A stretch of DNA of 64,000 nucleotides from Gemmatimonadota bacterium. GTDB taxonomy: Bacteria; Gemmatimonadota; Gemmatimonadetes; Gemmatimonadales; GWC2-71-9. Shown one piece after another: positions 35,994 to 48,008 of this stretch. The stretch spans positions 1 through 64,000 of the forward strand of contig JANYLJ010000054.1 in assembly GCA_025357945.1 (NCBI GenBank), given 5' to 3'. Positions within the stretch are counted from its first letter, which is position 1; each line of letters opens with the position of its first letter. The notes below the pieces were generated by a model. It did not search any database. It saw nothing but the letters and a program-made list of their open reading frames with translations, and had not been told where the DNA came from. Both the position numbers and the translations under genes were made by a program.

Positions 35994-37396
35994 GGGCGAT
36001 CCTTGGGGAGTGCCACCTTGGCGCTATCCGCTTTCGGTTTGAGGAGCGATGCGGTCTCCAATTGCAGCCCGCTCACGTGACCGTACGCCTGAACCGAGGC
36101 GACCCCGGTGGAATCACCGCTGTTCATCCGCACCAGTATCGTATCGGCAAAGGTGTAGTTGATCGACGGCGAACGCCGCCCATCCCGGGCGACCTCTGTC
36201 CGTGCGAAGAGCGATCGCGCCTGATTGGGCTGTTTGCCGAACGCCTGCAGTCCGCGCAGACGGGTGGCGAGCGTACCGGCCGAGTCAACCTGGTCGAAGC
36301 GGGCGATGATCCGGTCGCCCCACAGGGTATTACGCGTGCTGTCCAGTGCGGTGGTGTCGCCGGCCACGCGTGGAACCCCCGCCCCAACCGTGTCGCGCGG
36401 ATTCTGGATCATCCCGCGCCGGAACACCCGGATCTCGTGCAACAGCTCGCCGGGGGACTCCACGGCCAGCGAATCCCCAACCACGTCGTAGCCGGCGCTG
36501 TGCAGCGTGGCGCCGTCCTTGTGATTCCAGGCCAGTGTCAGCGCGAGCTTCTCGCTCACGAACGACAGGTGCAGCGTGTCGCCCGTGATGTCCGTCCTTC
36601 CGCGCGTGACCCTCGCCGTGAGAAAGGCGCGGAGGTCGCGAATCGTATCGTTCTCCGACCGGAGGCGGATCTCCTTGCCGAACACGGCGAACGAATCGGC
36701 CCCACGGCGGCGCAACTTGGCCGGCACGCCAATCAGCTGCGCCACGCTGGTCTTGCCACGGTCGAAGGCCAGGGAGTCTCCCTCTCCGTGCAGGGAGTCG
36801 CGGTCGATTGTCACGGTTCCGCTCCCCGACAGGCGGGATTGACCGAATCCCTTCAGCTTGTCGCCGACCAGGATGTAGGGCGTCCGGTTCGCCGTGTCGC
36901 GGACCGAACCGCTGTTGAAGTACCGCACGGTGGGTCGCAGCAGCGCCTCCACCCGGGCACTATCGTTGACGCCCTTGACCGCGCGCCAGTAGTCGACCCA
37001 CGGCCCGGTCAGTGTCGAGCCGGCGGCCTTGTCGAGAACAGTCACGTTCGCGCGCGCTTCGAGCTTCTCGGTGTGAATAATGTAGATCATCGTGTCGGCG
37101 ACAAATTGATACGCCGAATCACGGTACACGACATGTCCGTACAGCCGAACGTAATCGCCGCTCAGCGCGCTGATCGAGTCGCTGTTGAGGAATACCTGTT
37201 GCTTCTGGCAACGCAGCCGCACATGCCCGGCCGCATCGTACTGAACGTTGCTGCCATTGTTGAAGAGGTCGTTCTGCGTGGACTTCCGGTCCACGTTGAG
37301 CACCTCCATCAGGCAGCGGGGCGCCGGCGCCCGGCCAGGGGCCACACCGGCGGTCCCGATCAGTCCTGCGGCGAGGACGGCGACAAAGGACTTCAT
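35990..37396 (-). CDS. OstA/LptA-like LPS transport protein, long form
   Basis: A 468-residue exported protein with a signal peptide (SFVAVLAAGLIGTAG) and repeated beta-jellyroll segments of the OstA family (RLRCQKQQVFLNSDSISALSGDYVRLYGHV, then GDKLKGFGQSRLSGSGTVTIDRDSLHGEGDSLAF). It is much longer than E. coli LptA (about 185 residues) and looks like several OstA units in a row, which would form an extended slide for LPS in the periplasm. Position between lptC and lptB, with four-base overlaps on both sides, supports the LptA role. The LptD barrel is not seen. Confidence 0.85.
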   Translation of the reverse strand: MKSFVAVLAAGLIGTAGVAPGRAPAPRCLMEVLNVDRKSTQNDLFNNGSNVQYDAAGHVRLRCQKQQVFLNSDSISALSGDYVRLYGHVVYRDSAYQFVADTMIYIIHTEKLEARANVTVLDKAAGSTLTGPWVDYWRAVKGVNDSARVEALLRPTVRYFNSGSVRDTANRTPYILVGDKLKGFGQSRLSGSGTVTIDRDSLHGEGDSLAFDRGKTSVAQLIGVPAKLRRRGADSFAVFGKEIRLRSENDTIRDLRAFLTARVTRGRTDITGDTLHLSFVSEKLALTLAWNHKDGATLHSAGYDVVGDSLAVESPGELLHEIRVFRRGMIQNPRDTVGAGVPRVAGDTTALDSTRNTLWGDRIIARFDQVDSAGTLATRLRGLQAFGKQPNQARSLFARTEVARDGRRSPSINYTFADTILVRMNSGDSTGVASVQAYGHVSGLQLETASLLKPKADSAKVALPKDRP

Positions 37397-37947
37397 GGCT
37401 TGCCTGCCCCGGACTGGCCGGGCAGCAATATCCCCTTGCCCTTCTGCAGCCCCTTCATGCGGTCGACGATCACATGCTTGAACCCTGGGTCGGACACGAA
37501 CGAGGCTCCGGAAGCGTTGCCCTGGGGCGACGTCACCTTGAACGCCGAGTCGGCGCTGATCTCGTTCCTGTTCTTGTCATAGATCAGGTGCTCCGTCTTG
37601 AGCACCTTGCCGCCCGACGAGGTGGCGACCACGTGCCCGCGGGCGTCCAGGCTCTGTTCCCGCATGTGGTAGATCCCTTTGTCGGCCACGATCGTCGAGA
37701 TCTTCGCCCCACTCGAATCGAACATCGTCACCGTCATGCCCTTGAGGTCGAACAGCTGGCGGGCCTGATACATCCACGCCGAGTCGGCGTACACGTTTGA
37801 CTGTCGCACGCCGTCGCGCTCGATCGTCGTGGTCATCCCCGAATAGATCTGGTCCGCGCTGTCCGCGCCGGCCGTGCGCCGCGGTTGGACCCCGTGATCC
37901 GTACTGCACGCGGCGACCAGTACGAGCAGCGTCACGGCATGCCTCAC
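37393..37947 (-). CDS. lptC: LPS export protein LptC (lipoprotein form)
   Basis: A 184-residue protein with an N-terminal lipobox (LVLVAAC) rather than the single TM anchor of E. coli LptC, so it is probably lipid-anchored. The beta-jellyroll pattern (SNVYADSAWMYQARQLFDLKGMTVTMFDSSG, VVADKGIYHMREQSLDARGHVVATSS, TEHLIYDKNRNEISADSAF) fits LptC. The start is GTG 37947 (overlap GTGA with kdsD). It connects LptFG to LptA in the LPS bridge. Confidence 0.88.
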   Translation of the reverse strand: MRHAVTLLVLVAACSTDHGVQPRRTAGADSADQIYSGMTTTIERDGVRQSNVYADSAWMYQARQLFDLKGMTVTMFDSSGAKISTIVADKGIYHMREQSLDARGHVVATSSGGKVLKTEHLIYDKNRNEISADSAFKVTSPQGNASGASFVSDPGFKHVIVDRMKGLQKGKGILLPGQSGAGKP

Positions 37948-38894
37948 CCGGCACCGGACCGGAGCAAGTCGTGCAGGTGCACGATGCCGACCACGCGCTC
38001 GGCCTCATCAAGCACGGGGGCCGCCATGATGCTGTGCCGCTCGAACTCACCGAGCGCATACGCTGCAAGATCGCCGGCATGCACCACTCGCGGCGCCGAC
38101 GTCATGGCGGACTCCGCTCGCACGCCAAGATATTCCGCCGTTCGCTCGATGATGCGAGTGAGGTCACCGGCCGTGATGACACCGACCAGGGTGTCGCCGT
38201 TGATGATCGCCACAATTCCGCGGCCGTGCGCGAGCCCGACCACCACCTGCTGCATGGTCGCGGTGGGCGGCAGCGTACGCTCCGCGGGCACCATGACATC
38301 CTGTACCCGAAGCAAGAGCTTCCGACCGAGTCGCCCGGCCGGGTGCAACGCAGCGAAATCGTCGCGTCCGAACCCCTTCCGCTCGAGCAGGGCCATCGCC
38401 ACGCCATCGCCGAGCGCAAGCGCCACCGCGGTACTTGTGGTGGGGGCCAGGTCGTGTGGGCAGGCTTCCTCACGGACACTGGCATCGAGCACGAAGCGCG
38501 CGGCGCGACCCAGCGTGGAGTCCCTCGCGCCCGTGATGGCGATCACCGGGACACCGAGCCGCACCAGCGCACCGAGCAACCCGAAGAGCTCTTCGGTCTC
38601 GCCACTCTTGCTGAGCAGGATGGCGACGGAATGGCGGTCGACCAGGCCGAGATCGCCGTGAAGCGATTCAACCGGGTGCACGTAGCTCGCGGCGGTGCCG
38701 GTCGAGGTCAGCGTCGCGGCGATCTTCTGCGCGATGACGCCCGACTTGCCGATGCCGCTCACGATCACGCGGCCGCCGGAGGCGAGCAGGTCCACTGCCC
38801 CGGCCAGGGCGTCATCGATGCGTTCGCTCGCGGCGAGAATCGCCTCGCCCTCCATGCGCACGGTGCGCCGGGCGGTGGCAACGGCATCTGTCAC
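37944..38894 (-). CDS. kdsD: Arabinose-5-phosphate isomerase (KpsF/GutQ family)
   Basis: A 316-residue enzyme with an N-terminal SIS isomerase domain (SGIGKSGVIAQKIAATLTSTG, HPVESLHGDLG) and two C-terminal CBS domains (about residues 190-316). It converts ribulose-5-phosphate to arabinose-5-phosphate, the first committed step of Kdo synthesis. The neighbour kdsC, kdsA and kdsB genes confirm that role over gut or kps functions. GTG 38894 overlaps the kdsC stop. Confidence 0.96.
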   Translation of the reverse strand: MTDAVATARRTVRMEGEAILAASERIDDALAGAVDLLASGGRVIVSGIGKSGVIAQKIAATLTSTGTAASYVHPVESLHGDLGLVDRHSVAILLSKSGETEELFGLLGALVRLGVPVIAITGARDSTLGRAARFVLDASVREEACPHDLAPTTSTAVALALGDGVAMALLERKGFGRDDFAALHPAGRLGRKLLLRVQDVMVPAERTLPPTATMQQVVVGLAHGRGIVAIINGDTLVGVITAGDLTRIIERTAEYLGVRAESAMTSAPRVVHAGDLAAYALGEFERHSIMAAPVLDEAERVVGIVHLHDLLRSGAG

Positions 38895-39434
38895 GACGGC
38901 GCATCCCCACCAGCAAAGAAGTCGGCCACCGCCGCGTCGAACTCGCCGCGCGACTTGAGCAGTCGATCGATCACCTCGCGCACTGCGCCATGGCCGCCGC
39001 GCGCGTCGGTCACGTAGCGGCAGATGGCCTTCACCTCGTCGCGGGCGTTCGCCACCGCAATTGGCAGGGCGACGCGCCGCAGCACCGGCATGTCCGGGAT
39101 ATCATCGCCCACGAACGCCACCTCATCCCAGCCGATCTTCTTCTCGGCCAGGACGGCGGCGAACGCCGGCACCTTGTTGAAGGCCTCGACGGTGACGACG
39201 GTCGTGACCTTCAGCTCCGCGGCACGCATCAGCGTGGACGGCGACTTCCGCCCCGTCACCCAGGCGACTTCGATCGGGCCACCGCGCAGCAGACGAATGC
39301 CGAAGCCGTCCTGGATGTCGAAGCGCTTGAACTCGACACGTTTGTCGTCGATCTCGCCGATCCAGGCGTCGTTCTCGGTGAGGACACCGTCGACGTCAAA
39401 GCCGACCAAACGAATCCGCTTGGCGATGGTCGCG

Positions 39435-39448
<14 letters not shown>
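38891..39448 (-). CDS. kdsC: 3-deoxy-D-manno-octulosonate 8-phosphate phosphatase KdsC
   Basis: A 185-residue capless HAD phosphatase. Motif I is FDVDGVLTEN, and the conserved FDIQDGFGIRLL, WVTGRKS (motif II) and VGDDIPDMPVL (motif IV) are all present. It hydrolyses Kdo-8-phosphate to Kdo. The start is GTG 39448, overlapping kdsA by 14 bases. The order kdsA-kdsC-kdsD completes the route to free Kdo. Confidence 0.96.
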
Positions 39449-42669
<3,221 letters not shown>

Positions 42670-42674
42670 CCCAC

Positions 42675-42703
42675 AAACTATCTGGTGTGCGGCCCGGTGT
42701 CAA
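42675..42703 (-). promoter_or_regulatory. Candidate sigma-70 promoter of the kdsB operon
   Basis: On the minus strand, TTGACA (42703-42698) and TAGTTT (42680-42675) are separated by 17 bases. The -35 is perfect, the -10 is only half-matching. A start about seven bases beyond the -10 would fall on or next to the GTG start codon of kdsB, implying a leaderless or very short leader transcript. Confidence 0.4.
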
Positions 42704-42754
42704 AATGCGTGCCGGAGATCGGCAGCGCTGCCTAACCTCTTGACAAACAATCGA

Positions 42755-43348
42755 TTAGCACCCAACCCCGGCGAGCCCGAGAAAGTTGGTCAACAACCGT
42801 TTGCCGGCCGACGTCCCGACCGACTCGGGGTGGAACTGTACTCCCCAGACCGGATACTCCGCGTGCCGAAGCGCCATGATCTCCGCGCCCTCGGTACGGT
42901 CGCCGGACCAGGCGAGAACCCTCAGCTCGGCGGGCAGCGTCTCTCGCGCGACGATCAGGGAGTGGTACCGCATGACTGGGACGGGCGACGCGATGCCGGC
43001 AAAGAGCGGATCGCCGGTGTGCACCACGTCGGTCATCTTGCCGTGCATCTGCCGATCGGCCCGGACGACTTCCCCCCCGAACGCCTCGCCGATGGCCTGA
43101 TGGCCGAGGCAAACGCCAAGGAGCGGGATCCCGGCGAGCGCCGCGGCCCGCGTCAGCTCCACCGAGATTCCCGCCTCGGCGGGGGTCTTGGGGCCCGGCG
43201 AGATGACAATCGCGCTCGGGCGCTTGGCGATCGCCGCGGCCACGGTGATCCGGTCGTTCCGGTGTACCTCCGGGTCGGCGCCGAGTTCGCCCAGGTACTG
43301 AACGAGGTTGAAGGTGAACGAGTCGTAGTTGTCGAGGACCAGCAGCAT
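42755..43348 (-). CDS. Glutamine amidotransferase of anthranilate / aminodeoxychorismate synthase
   Basis: About 197 residues, a class I amidotransferase. It opens LLVLDNYDSFTFNLVQYLGELG, with the nucleophile Cys in LLGVCLGHQAIGEAFGG and the catalytic GVQFHPESVGT. This is the TrpG/PabA family; which of the two cannot be decided because the synthase partner (trpE or pabB) is not in the window. ATG 43348 is five bases after the xerD stop; the track's longer ORF is antisense upstream. Confidence 0.95.
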   Translation of the reverse strand: MLLVLDNYDSFTFNLVQYLGELGADPEVHRNDRITVAAAIAKRPSAIVISPGPKTPAEAGISVELTRAAALAGIPLLGVCLGHQAIGEAFGGEVVRADRQMHGKMTDVVHTGDPLFAGIASPVPVMRYHSLIVARETLPAELRVLAWSGDRTEGAEIMALRHAEYPVWGVQFHPESVGTSAGKRLLTNFLGLAGVGC

Positions 43349-43353
43349 CGCGT

Positions 43354-44262
43354 TCAACCCCGGGGATGGAATCGGTGGTGCACTGTTCGAAGGTAGTCGC
43401 GATCGACGTGGGTGTAGATCTGCGTCGTGGTGAGGTCGGCGTGGCCGAGCATCTCCTGCACGGCACGCAGGTCCGCGCCGCCCTCGAGAAGGTGGGTGGC
43501 GAAAGAGTGGCGCAGCGTGTGCGGCGTCACCCGCTTGGTGATCCCCGCCTGTTCGGTGCGCTTCTTCACAATCCCCCACGCGCCCACCCGCGATAGCGGC
43601 TCGCCGCGGGCGTTGAGGATGAGCCGTCCCTTGGACGCGCCCTGGTCGAGCAGCGGTCGAATGGTGTGCAAGTAGACCGACACCGCCGACACGACGGCGC
43701 GGCCGATCGGCACCAGGCGTTCCTTCTTCCCCTTGCCATAGGCCCGCACGAGGCCGTCGCCGATCAGCAGATCGGTGAGCACGAGATTGCACAACTCCGA
43801 CACCCGCAGGCCGGCGCCGTAGGCGAGCTCCAGCAAAACCCGATCTCGCCACGCCAACGGCTCTTCGACGCGCGGGGCTTCGAGCAGGCGGACCATCTCG
43901 TCAACCGAGAGCACATCCGGGAGGGTGCGCCAGCGCTTGGGCGTTTCCAGCCGATCGCTCGGATCACGATCGACGAGGCCTTCGGCGGCGAGAAAACCGA
44001 ACCAGGTCCGGACCGCCGAGATGTTGCGGCGAATAGTGGCGCCGCTCAGCCCAAGGTCCTTGAGGAGAAAAACGAATTCACGCAACACCGGCGTGGTGAG
44101 TTGGCGCGGATCGCGGACACCCTTGCTGACCGCGAACTCCGCCAGCCGCAGCAGGTCGCGCTGGTAGGCCTCGATGGTGTTCTTGCTGTGCCCAGCCTCC
44201 AGCGACAGATAATCCCGGAACGCCGACAGGTGAAACGCGGCGACGTCGTCGCTGGAGATCAC
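43354..44262 (-). CDS. xerD: Tyrosine recombinase XerD-like
   Basis: About 302 residues, the usual Xer length. N-terminal SAM-like DNA-binding domain (FRDYLSLEAGHSKNTIEAYQRDL) and C-terminal catalytic domain with Arg in AYGAGLRVSELCNL, HTLRHSFATHLLEGGADLRAVQEMLGHADLTTTQIYTHV (His, Arg, His, Tyr nucleophile). It resolves chromosome dimers at dif with XerC. The start is taken at GTG 44262; the ORF in the track reads far into ispF and is not real. It sits in the same operon as ispF and mqn genes and no mobile element surrounds it, so it is a chromosomal Xer, not an integrase. Confidence 0.93.
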   Translation of the reverse strand: MISSDDVAAFHLSAFRDYLSLEAGHSKNTIEAYQRDLLRLAEFAVSKGVRDPRQLTTPVLREFVFLLKDLGLSGATIRRNISAVRTWFGFLAAEGLVDRDPSDRLETPKRWRTLPDVLSVDEMVRLLEAPRVEEPLAWRDRVLLELAYGAGLRVSELCNLVLTDLLIGDGLVRAYGKGKKERLVPIGRAVVSAVSVYLHTIRPLLDQGASKGRLILNARGEPLSRVGAWGIVKKRTEQAGITKRVTPHTLRHSFATHLLEGGADLRAVQEMLGHADLTTTQIYTHVDRDYLRTVHHRFHPRG

Positions 44263-44293
44263 CGCAGGTGCAGGCGGCGTGTCACCTGCTCGT

Positions 44294-44773
44294 TCATCGC
44301 GCCGGCACCAGCGTCGCGACCGCGAAGACGGCGATGCCTTCGCCGCGACCGATGAAACCCATCCCTTCGTTGGTCTTCGCCTTGATCGAGACGGCCGACC
44401 CCTCGGCGCCAAGCACTTGCGCCAGACGCGTCTGCATGGCCGCCGCGTGCGGTGCGAGCTTGGGTACCTCAGCCACCACCGTGATGTCGGCTTGCTGCAG
44501 CGCCCACCCGCTCGCCCGCACCCGGCGCGCCACCTCGGCGAGCAAGAGCATCGAGTCGGCGTCCTTGTGAGCGGGGTCGCTATCCGGAAAGAGCCGGCCG
44601 ATGTCTCCCAGGCCGAGTGCGCCGAGCATCGCGTCGGCCAAGGCATGGGCGACGGCATCGGCGTCGGAATGGCCGGTGAGTCCTTGCGAATGGGGGATCG
44701 TGACGCCGCCGAGGACCAGGGGACGGCCGCTCGCGAACCGGTGCGAGTCGTAGCCGATCCCCACGCGCGTCAT
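44294..44773 (-). CDS. ispF: 2-C-methyl-D-erythritol 2,4-cyclodiphosphate synthase
   Basis: A 159-residue enzyme of the MEP isoprenoid pathway. Motifs: GIGYDSHRFASGRPLVLGG (metal-binding Asp and His), LTGHSDADAVAHALADAMLGALGLGDIGRLFPDSD and the C-terminal NEGMGFIGRGEG. The start overlaps mqnC by four bases. Isoprenoids are needed for menaquinone, made by the neighbouring mqn genes. Confidence 0.97.
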   Translation of the reverse strand: MTRVGIGYDSHRFASGRPLVLGGVTIPHSQGLTGHSDADAVAHALADAMLGALGLGDIGRLFPDSDPAHKDADSMLLLAEVARRVRASGWALQQADITVVAEVPKLAPHAAAMQTRLAQVLGAEGSAVSIKAKTNEGMGFIGRGEGIAVFAVATLVPAR

Positions 44774-45834
44774 GCGACGGCCGCCAGCCGCTCTTGCAGA
44801 ATCGAATAGTCCTGGCGACGCCGGAGCGGTGTGTACCCGGCATCGCGGATCGCGCGCTCCATCTCCGCGATGGTGGCGCGGTGGGTCGTTCCGGCCGCAG
44901 AGACGACGTTCTCTTCCATCATCAGCGAGCCGAAATCATTGGCGCCGAAGCGCAGCGCCACCTGCCCCACCTTGAGGCCCATGGTCACCCAGCTCGACTG
45001 CAGGTTCGGCACGTTGTCGCAGATGATCCGGGCCATGGCCAAGGTGCGCAGGTAGGTGACCGAATCGGTCTTGACGCGATCGCTCATCCCCGGCGTGCCC
45101 TCGGGCTGGAGCGGCCAGCAGATGAACGCCGTGAAGCCGCCAGTGCGGCCCTGCAACTCGCGCACGCGGAACAAGTGTTCGATCCGATCGGCGTTGCTCT
45201 CGCCAAGCCCGTACATCATTGTCACCGACGTCTTCATTCCCTGTCGATGTGCCTCTTCTTGCACGCCTAGCCATTCCTCCGTCTGCGCCTTCTTCTTCGC
45301 CACGCGCGCGCGAACCGCATCGACCAGGATCTCGCCGCCGCCGCCCGGGATCGAGTCCAGCCCGGCGTCGCGCAGCTCACGAACCACCTCGGACACCGTC
45401 AATCCAAAGCGTTCCGAGAAGAAGACCACCTCGGACGGCGAGAAGCCATGGATGTGGATCGGATGATGCTGCTTGATGTAGCGCATCAACTCGAGGTACC
45501 AATCGAACGGGATGTACGGGTTGTGCCCACCCTGCATCAGGATCTGCACGCCGCCGAGGGCCTTGCACTCGTCAATCTTGGCGCCGATCTGCTCGAACGA
45601 GAGCACGTACCCCGACCCGTCCTTCGGTCGGCGAGCGAAGGCACAGAACGCGCAATCGGCGACACAGACGTTGGTGTAGTTGATATTACGATCGATGATG
45701 TACGTCACGACATCGTCGGGATGCAGTCGGTACCGCTCGCGCTCGGCGAGTGCGCCGAGTTCGAGCAACGGGGCGTTCTCGTACACGTCGAGGTAGTCGC
45801 GAAACTCGGCGCTGTCGCGATTGACCGTGTCCAT
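44770..45834 (-). CDS. mqnC: Cyclic dehypoxanthinyl futalosine synthase MqnC
   Basis: About 354 residues. Radical SAM enzyme with canonical cluster CVADCAFC (CX3CX2C). Further motifs: LMQGGHNPYIPFDWYLEL, HIHGFSPSEVVFFSERFG, GLDSIPGGGGEILVD. It cyclises dehypoxanthine futalosine in the menaquinone route. The start ATG 45834 overlaps the mqnA stop by one base; the ORF of 516 codons in the track extends through mqnA in a wrong frame. Confidence 0.96.
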   Translation of the reverse strand: MDTVNRDSAEFRDYLDVYENAPLLELGALAERERYRLHPDDVVTYIIDRNINYTNVCVADCAFCAFARRPKDGSGYVLSFEQIGAKIDECKALGGVQILMQGGHNPYIPFDWYLELMRYIKQHHPIHIHGFSPSEVVFFSERFGLTVSEVVRELRDAGLDSIPGGGGEILVDAVRARVAKKKAQTEEWLGVQEEAHRQGMKTSVTMMYGLGESNADRIEHLFRVRELQGRTGGFTAFICWPLQPEGTPGMSDRVKTDSVTYLRTLAMARIICDNVPNLQSSWVTMGLKVGQVALRFGANDFGSLMMEENVVSAAGTTHRATIAEMERAIRDAGYTPLRRRQDYSILQERLAAVA

Positions 45835-46655
45835 CAGGCCGCCGTGAGAAATGTGAGTGAGCCGTCGGGCACGAGGCCGTCCTTGGCAAGTCGTCCGAAG
45901 AATTCGGTCAGTCCGGCCAGGTGCCGATAGGACAACTGGTAATCCAGGTCGCCCAGGTACGCCCGGCACGTGATGCGCGGAATGCCGGTGCGGGCCGACG
46001 CTTCGTCGGCGATCAGGTCGAGGTGCTGAACGCCCCATGCGCGGGATTCCAGCAGTCGCTGATGGACCTGCAACGCGCCGGTGCGGTCGGCGTCGCGGCG
46101 TGCCGCCCAGACAGCAAAGACGAACGGCAGCCCCGTCCACTCTTTCCACGCGGCGCCGAGGTCCGCGAACACGGGGTAGATGCCGCTGGCGCGCAGGTGC
46201 AACGCCGCGTCGCCAATGACCAGTACGGCGTCGTGCGGCAGGCTCTCGAGTGCGGTCAGGTCGTTCGCCTCCGCGCGCGCGGTGACGAAGTTGGGCGCGA
46301 CCTGCCAGACGTGGCGACAAAGCAGCGCGAGGAGGAGGTGCGAGGTGCGGGACGACGCGGTGCGCAGCACGGTGCCCCCGTTCAGCTCCGATACCGGGCG
46401 CTTGCTGAAAAGGGCGACGCTGTGGACGGGACCGTCACACGAGATCGCCAGACCAGGCAGGAGATGGTAGGCGGCTGCATCGCGCGCGTATTCCACCGCC
46501 GACACGACGCTCAGGTCCAACTCCCCGGCGGCGAGCAGATCGTTGAGCTCGGCGGCGGTCGCCGACACGATGGTCGCTGGCGCGGGGACGAGACCGCGGT
46601 CCATCGCGGCGTACACAGGCGCCGCATTGATCCATGGGATCCGGCCGAGTCTCAT
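45834..46655 (-). CDS. mqnA: Chorismate dehydratase MqnA
   Basis: A 273-residue periplasmic-binding-protein-like enzyme that dehydrates chorismate to 3-enolpyruvyl benzoate, the first step of the futalosine pathway. It begins RLGRIPWINAAPVYAAMDRG, with GELDLSVVSAVEYARD and LHLRASGIYPVFADLGAAWKEWTGLPFVFAVWAARRD as family landmarks. It overlaps mqnE (ATGA) and mqnC. Confidence 0.95.
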   Translation of the reverse strand: MRLGRIPWINAAPVYAAMDRGLVPAPATIVSATAAELNDLLAAGELDLSVVSAVEYARDAAAYHLLPGLAISCDGPVHSVALFSKRPVSELNGGTVLRTASSRTSHLLLALLCRHVWQVAPNFVTARAEANDLTALESLPHDAVLVIGDAALHLRASGIYPVFADLGAAWKEWTGLPFVFAVWAARRDADRTGALQVHQRLLESRAWGVQHLDLIADEASARTGIPRITCRAYLGDLDYQLSYRHLAGLTEFFGRLAKDGLVPDGSLTFLTAA

Positions 46656-47872
46656 GCCGCGTGCACCACCGGCAGGGCAGCCCGGCGATCACCGCCCCGG
46701 GCTTGTCCCAGGCCGCTGAAGTCGCTGCGCACCGACTCGTAGAGCGAGTTCCGTTCGACCGGCGTTTTGCCGGCGTCACGGATCAGCGCAACGAGGCCCT
46801 CGTACGCCATGCCCATGTCGGTATGCGCGCCGGCTTCGTGATAGATCCGTTCGAACACAACGGTGCCTTCGACGTCATCGCACCCGAACGCAAGCGCGAT
46901 TTGCGAAATAAAGGGCGTCACCATCGGCCAGTGCGTCTTGACGTGGGGAATCGAATCGAGGAACAAGCGGCCGATGGCGATGTTCTTGAGGTCCTCGTAA
47001 CCGGTCGTCGCCGTGCCGACCCGGCCAAGCTGCTCGCCGAGCTCGTTGTGTTCGGTGTGGTACGCGAGGGGAATGTAGGTGAGGAAGCCCCCGGTCTCAT
47101 CCTGCAGGTCGCGCAGCATGGTGAGGTGTTCGATGCGATCATCCGCCGTCTCGACATGCCCGTAGAGCATGGTGCAGTTGGTCGGGATGCCGAGCGCGTG
47201 CGCTTCGCGGTGCACGGCAATCCACTCGGTGCCGGTGAGCTTCCGCTCGGCGATTGTGGCGCGCACCGCGGTCGAGAACACTTCCGCTCCGCCGCCGGGG
47301 AGCGAGGTCAGACCGGCCTCCTTGAGCGCGACGAGGGCGTCGCGAACTGAGACCTTCTCGATCCGCGCGAGGTGCGCGATCTCGACGGCCGTGAGCGCCT
47401 TGATGTGCACACCGGGATGCCGTTCCTTGAGGCCGCGAATCATGTCGGTGTAGTAACTGAGCCGCAGCTTCGGATGGAGGCCGCCGACGATATGGAACTC
47501 GCGGGTCGGTGATCCGACCGCTTGCGCCGCTTCGTGGTAGACCTCTTCGAGCGACCGGGTGTAATGCCCGTCTTCTTTCGGCATCCGGGCGAACGAGCAG
47601 AAGGTGCAGGTATTGCGGAGAATGCAGACGTTGGTCGGGTTGATGTGCTGATTGGCGGAGAAAAAGACCCGGTCGCCGTTCCGACGGGCGTTGGCGAACT
47701 CGGCGAGGGTGCCCAGGCCGATCAGGTCGCTGGTTGCGTAGAGGACGCGAGCGTCCGCCGCGTCGAGACGGCGGCCCTCCCCCACCCGGTTGGCAATCGG
47801 GCGGAGGGCCGGGTCGCGGATCCGGTCGAAAGCGAGCGTTGGGGCGGGTGCGCTGGGGCTGCCAGGTGCCAT
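46652..47872 (-). CDS. mqnE: Aminofutalosine synthase MqnE with unusual cysteine spacing
   Basis: About 406 residues. Radical SAM enzyme joining 3-enolpyruvyl benzoate with SAM-derived adenosyl. Family landmarks: FSANQHINPTNVC, REFHIVGGLHPKL, AGLTSLPGGGAEVF, and a C-terminal VERNSLYE. The cluster region reads CILRNTCTFC, i.e. CX5CX2C, not the usual CX3CX2C. First gene of the mqnE-mqnA-mqnC-ispF-xerD-trpG run. The start is ATG 47872; divergent FHA gene starts at 48009. Confidence 0.95.
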   Translation of the reverse strand: MAPGSPSAPAPTLAFDRIRDPALRPIANRVGEGRRLDAADARVLYATSDLIGLGTLAEFANARRNGDRVFFSANQHINPTNVCILRNTCTFCSFARMPKEDGHYTRSLEEVYHEAAQAVGSPTREFHIVGGLHPKLRLSYYTDMIRGLKERHPGVHIKALTAVEIAHLARIEKVSVRDALVALKEAGLTSLPGGGAEVFSTAVRATIAERKLTGTEWIAVHREAHALGIPTNCTMLYGHVETADDRIEHLTMLRDLQDETGGFLTYIPLAYHTEHNELGEQLGRVGTATTGYEDLKNIAIGRLFLDSIPHVKTHWPMVTPFISQIALAFGCDDVEGTVVFERIYHEAGAHTDMGMAYEGLVALIRDAGKTPVERNSLYESVRSDFSGLGQARGGDRRAALPVVHAA

Positions 47873-48008
47873 GCTGGAATTTACCGGAAGCCCGACTCCG
47901 GTGGTACCGGCGGACCTCAACCAGGCGTCAGCCGGCTCGCCCGCGGAACGGCTCCCCGCCCTTCGGGGGCGTACCACCAATCGTATGGTGCCGCCATCTT
48001 TTGCACCG

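Noticed and set aside
43354-44262. xerD as a sign of an integrated element
   Set aside because: Length, motifs and operon context fit the chromosomal Xer recombinase; no att repeats or phage genes nearby.
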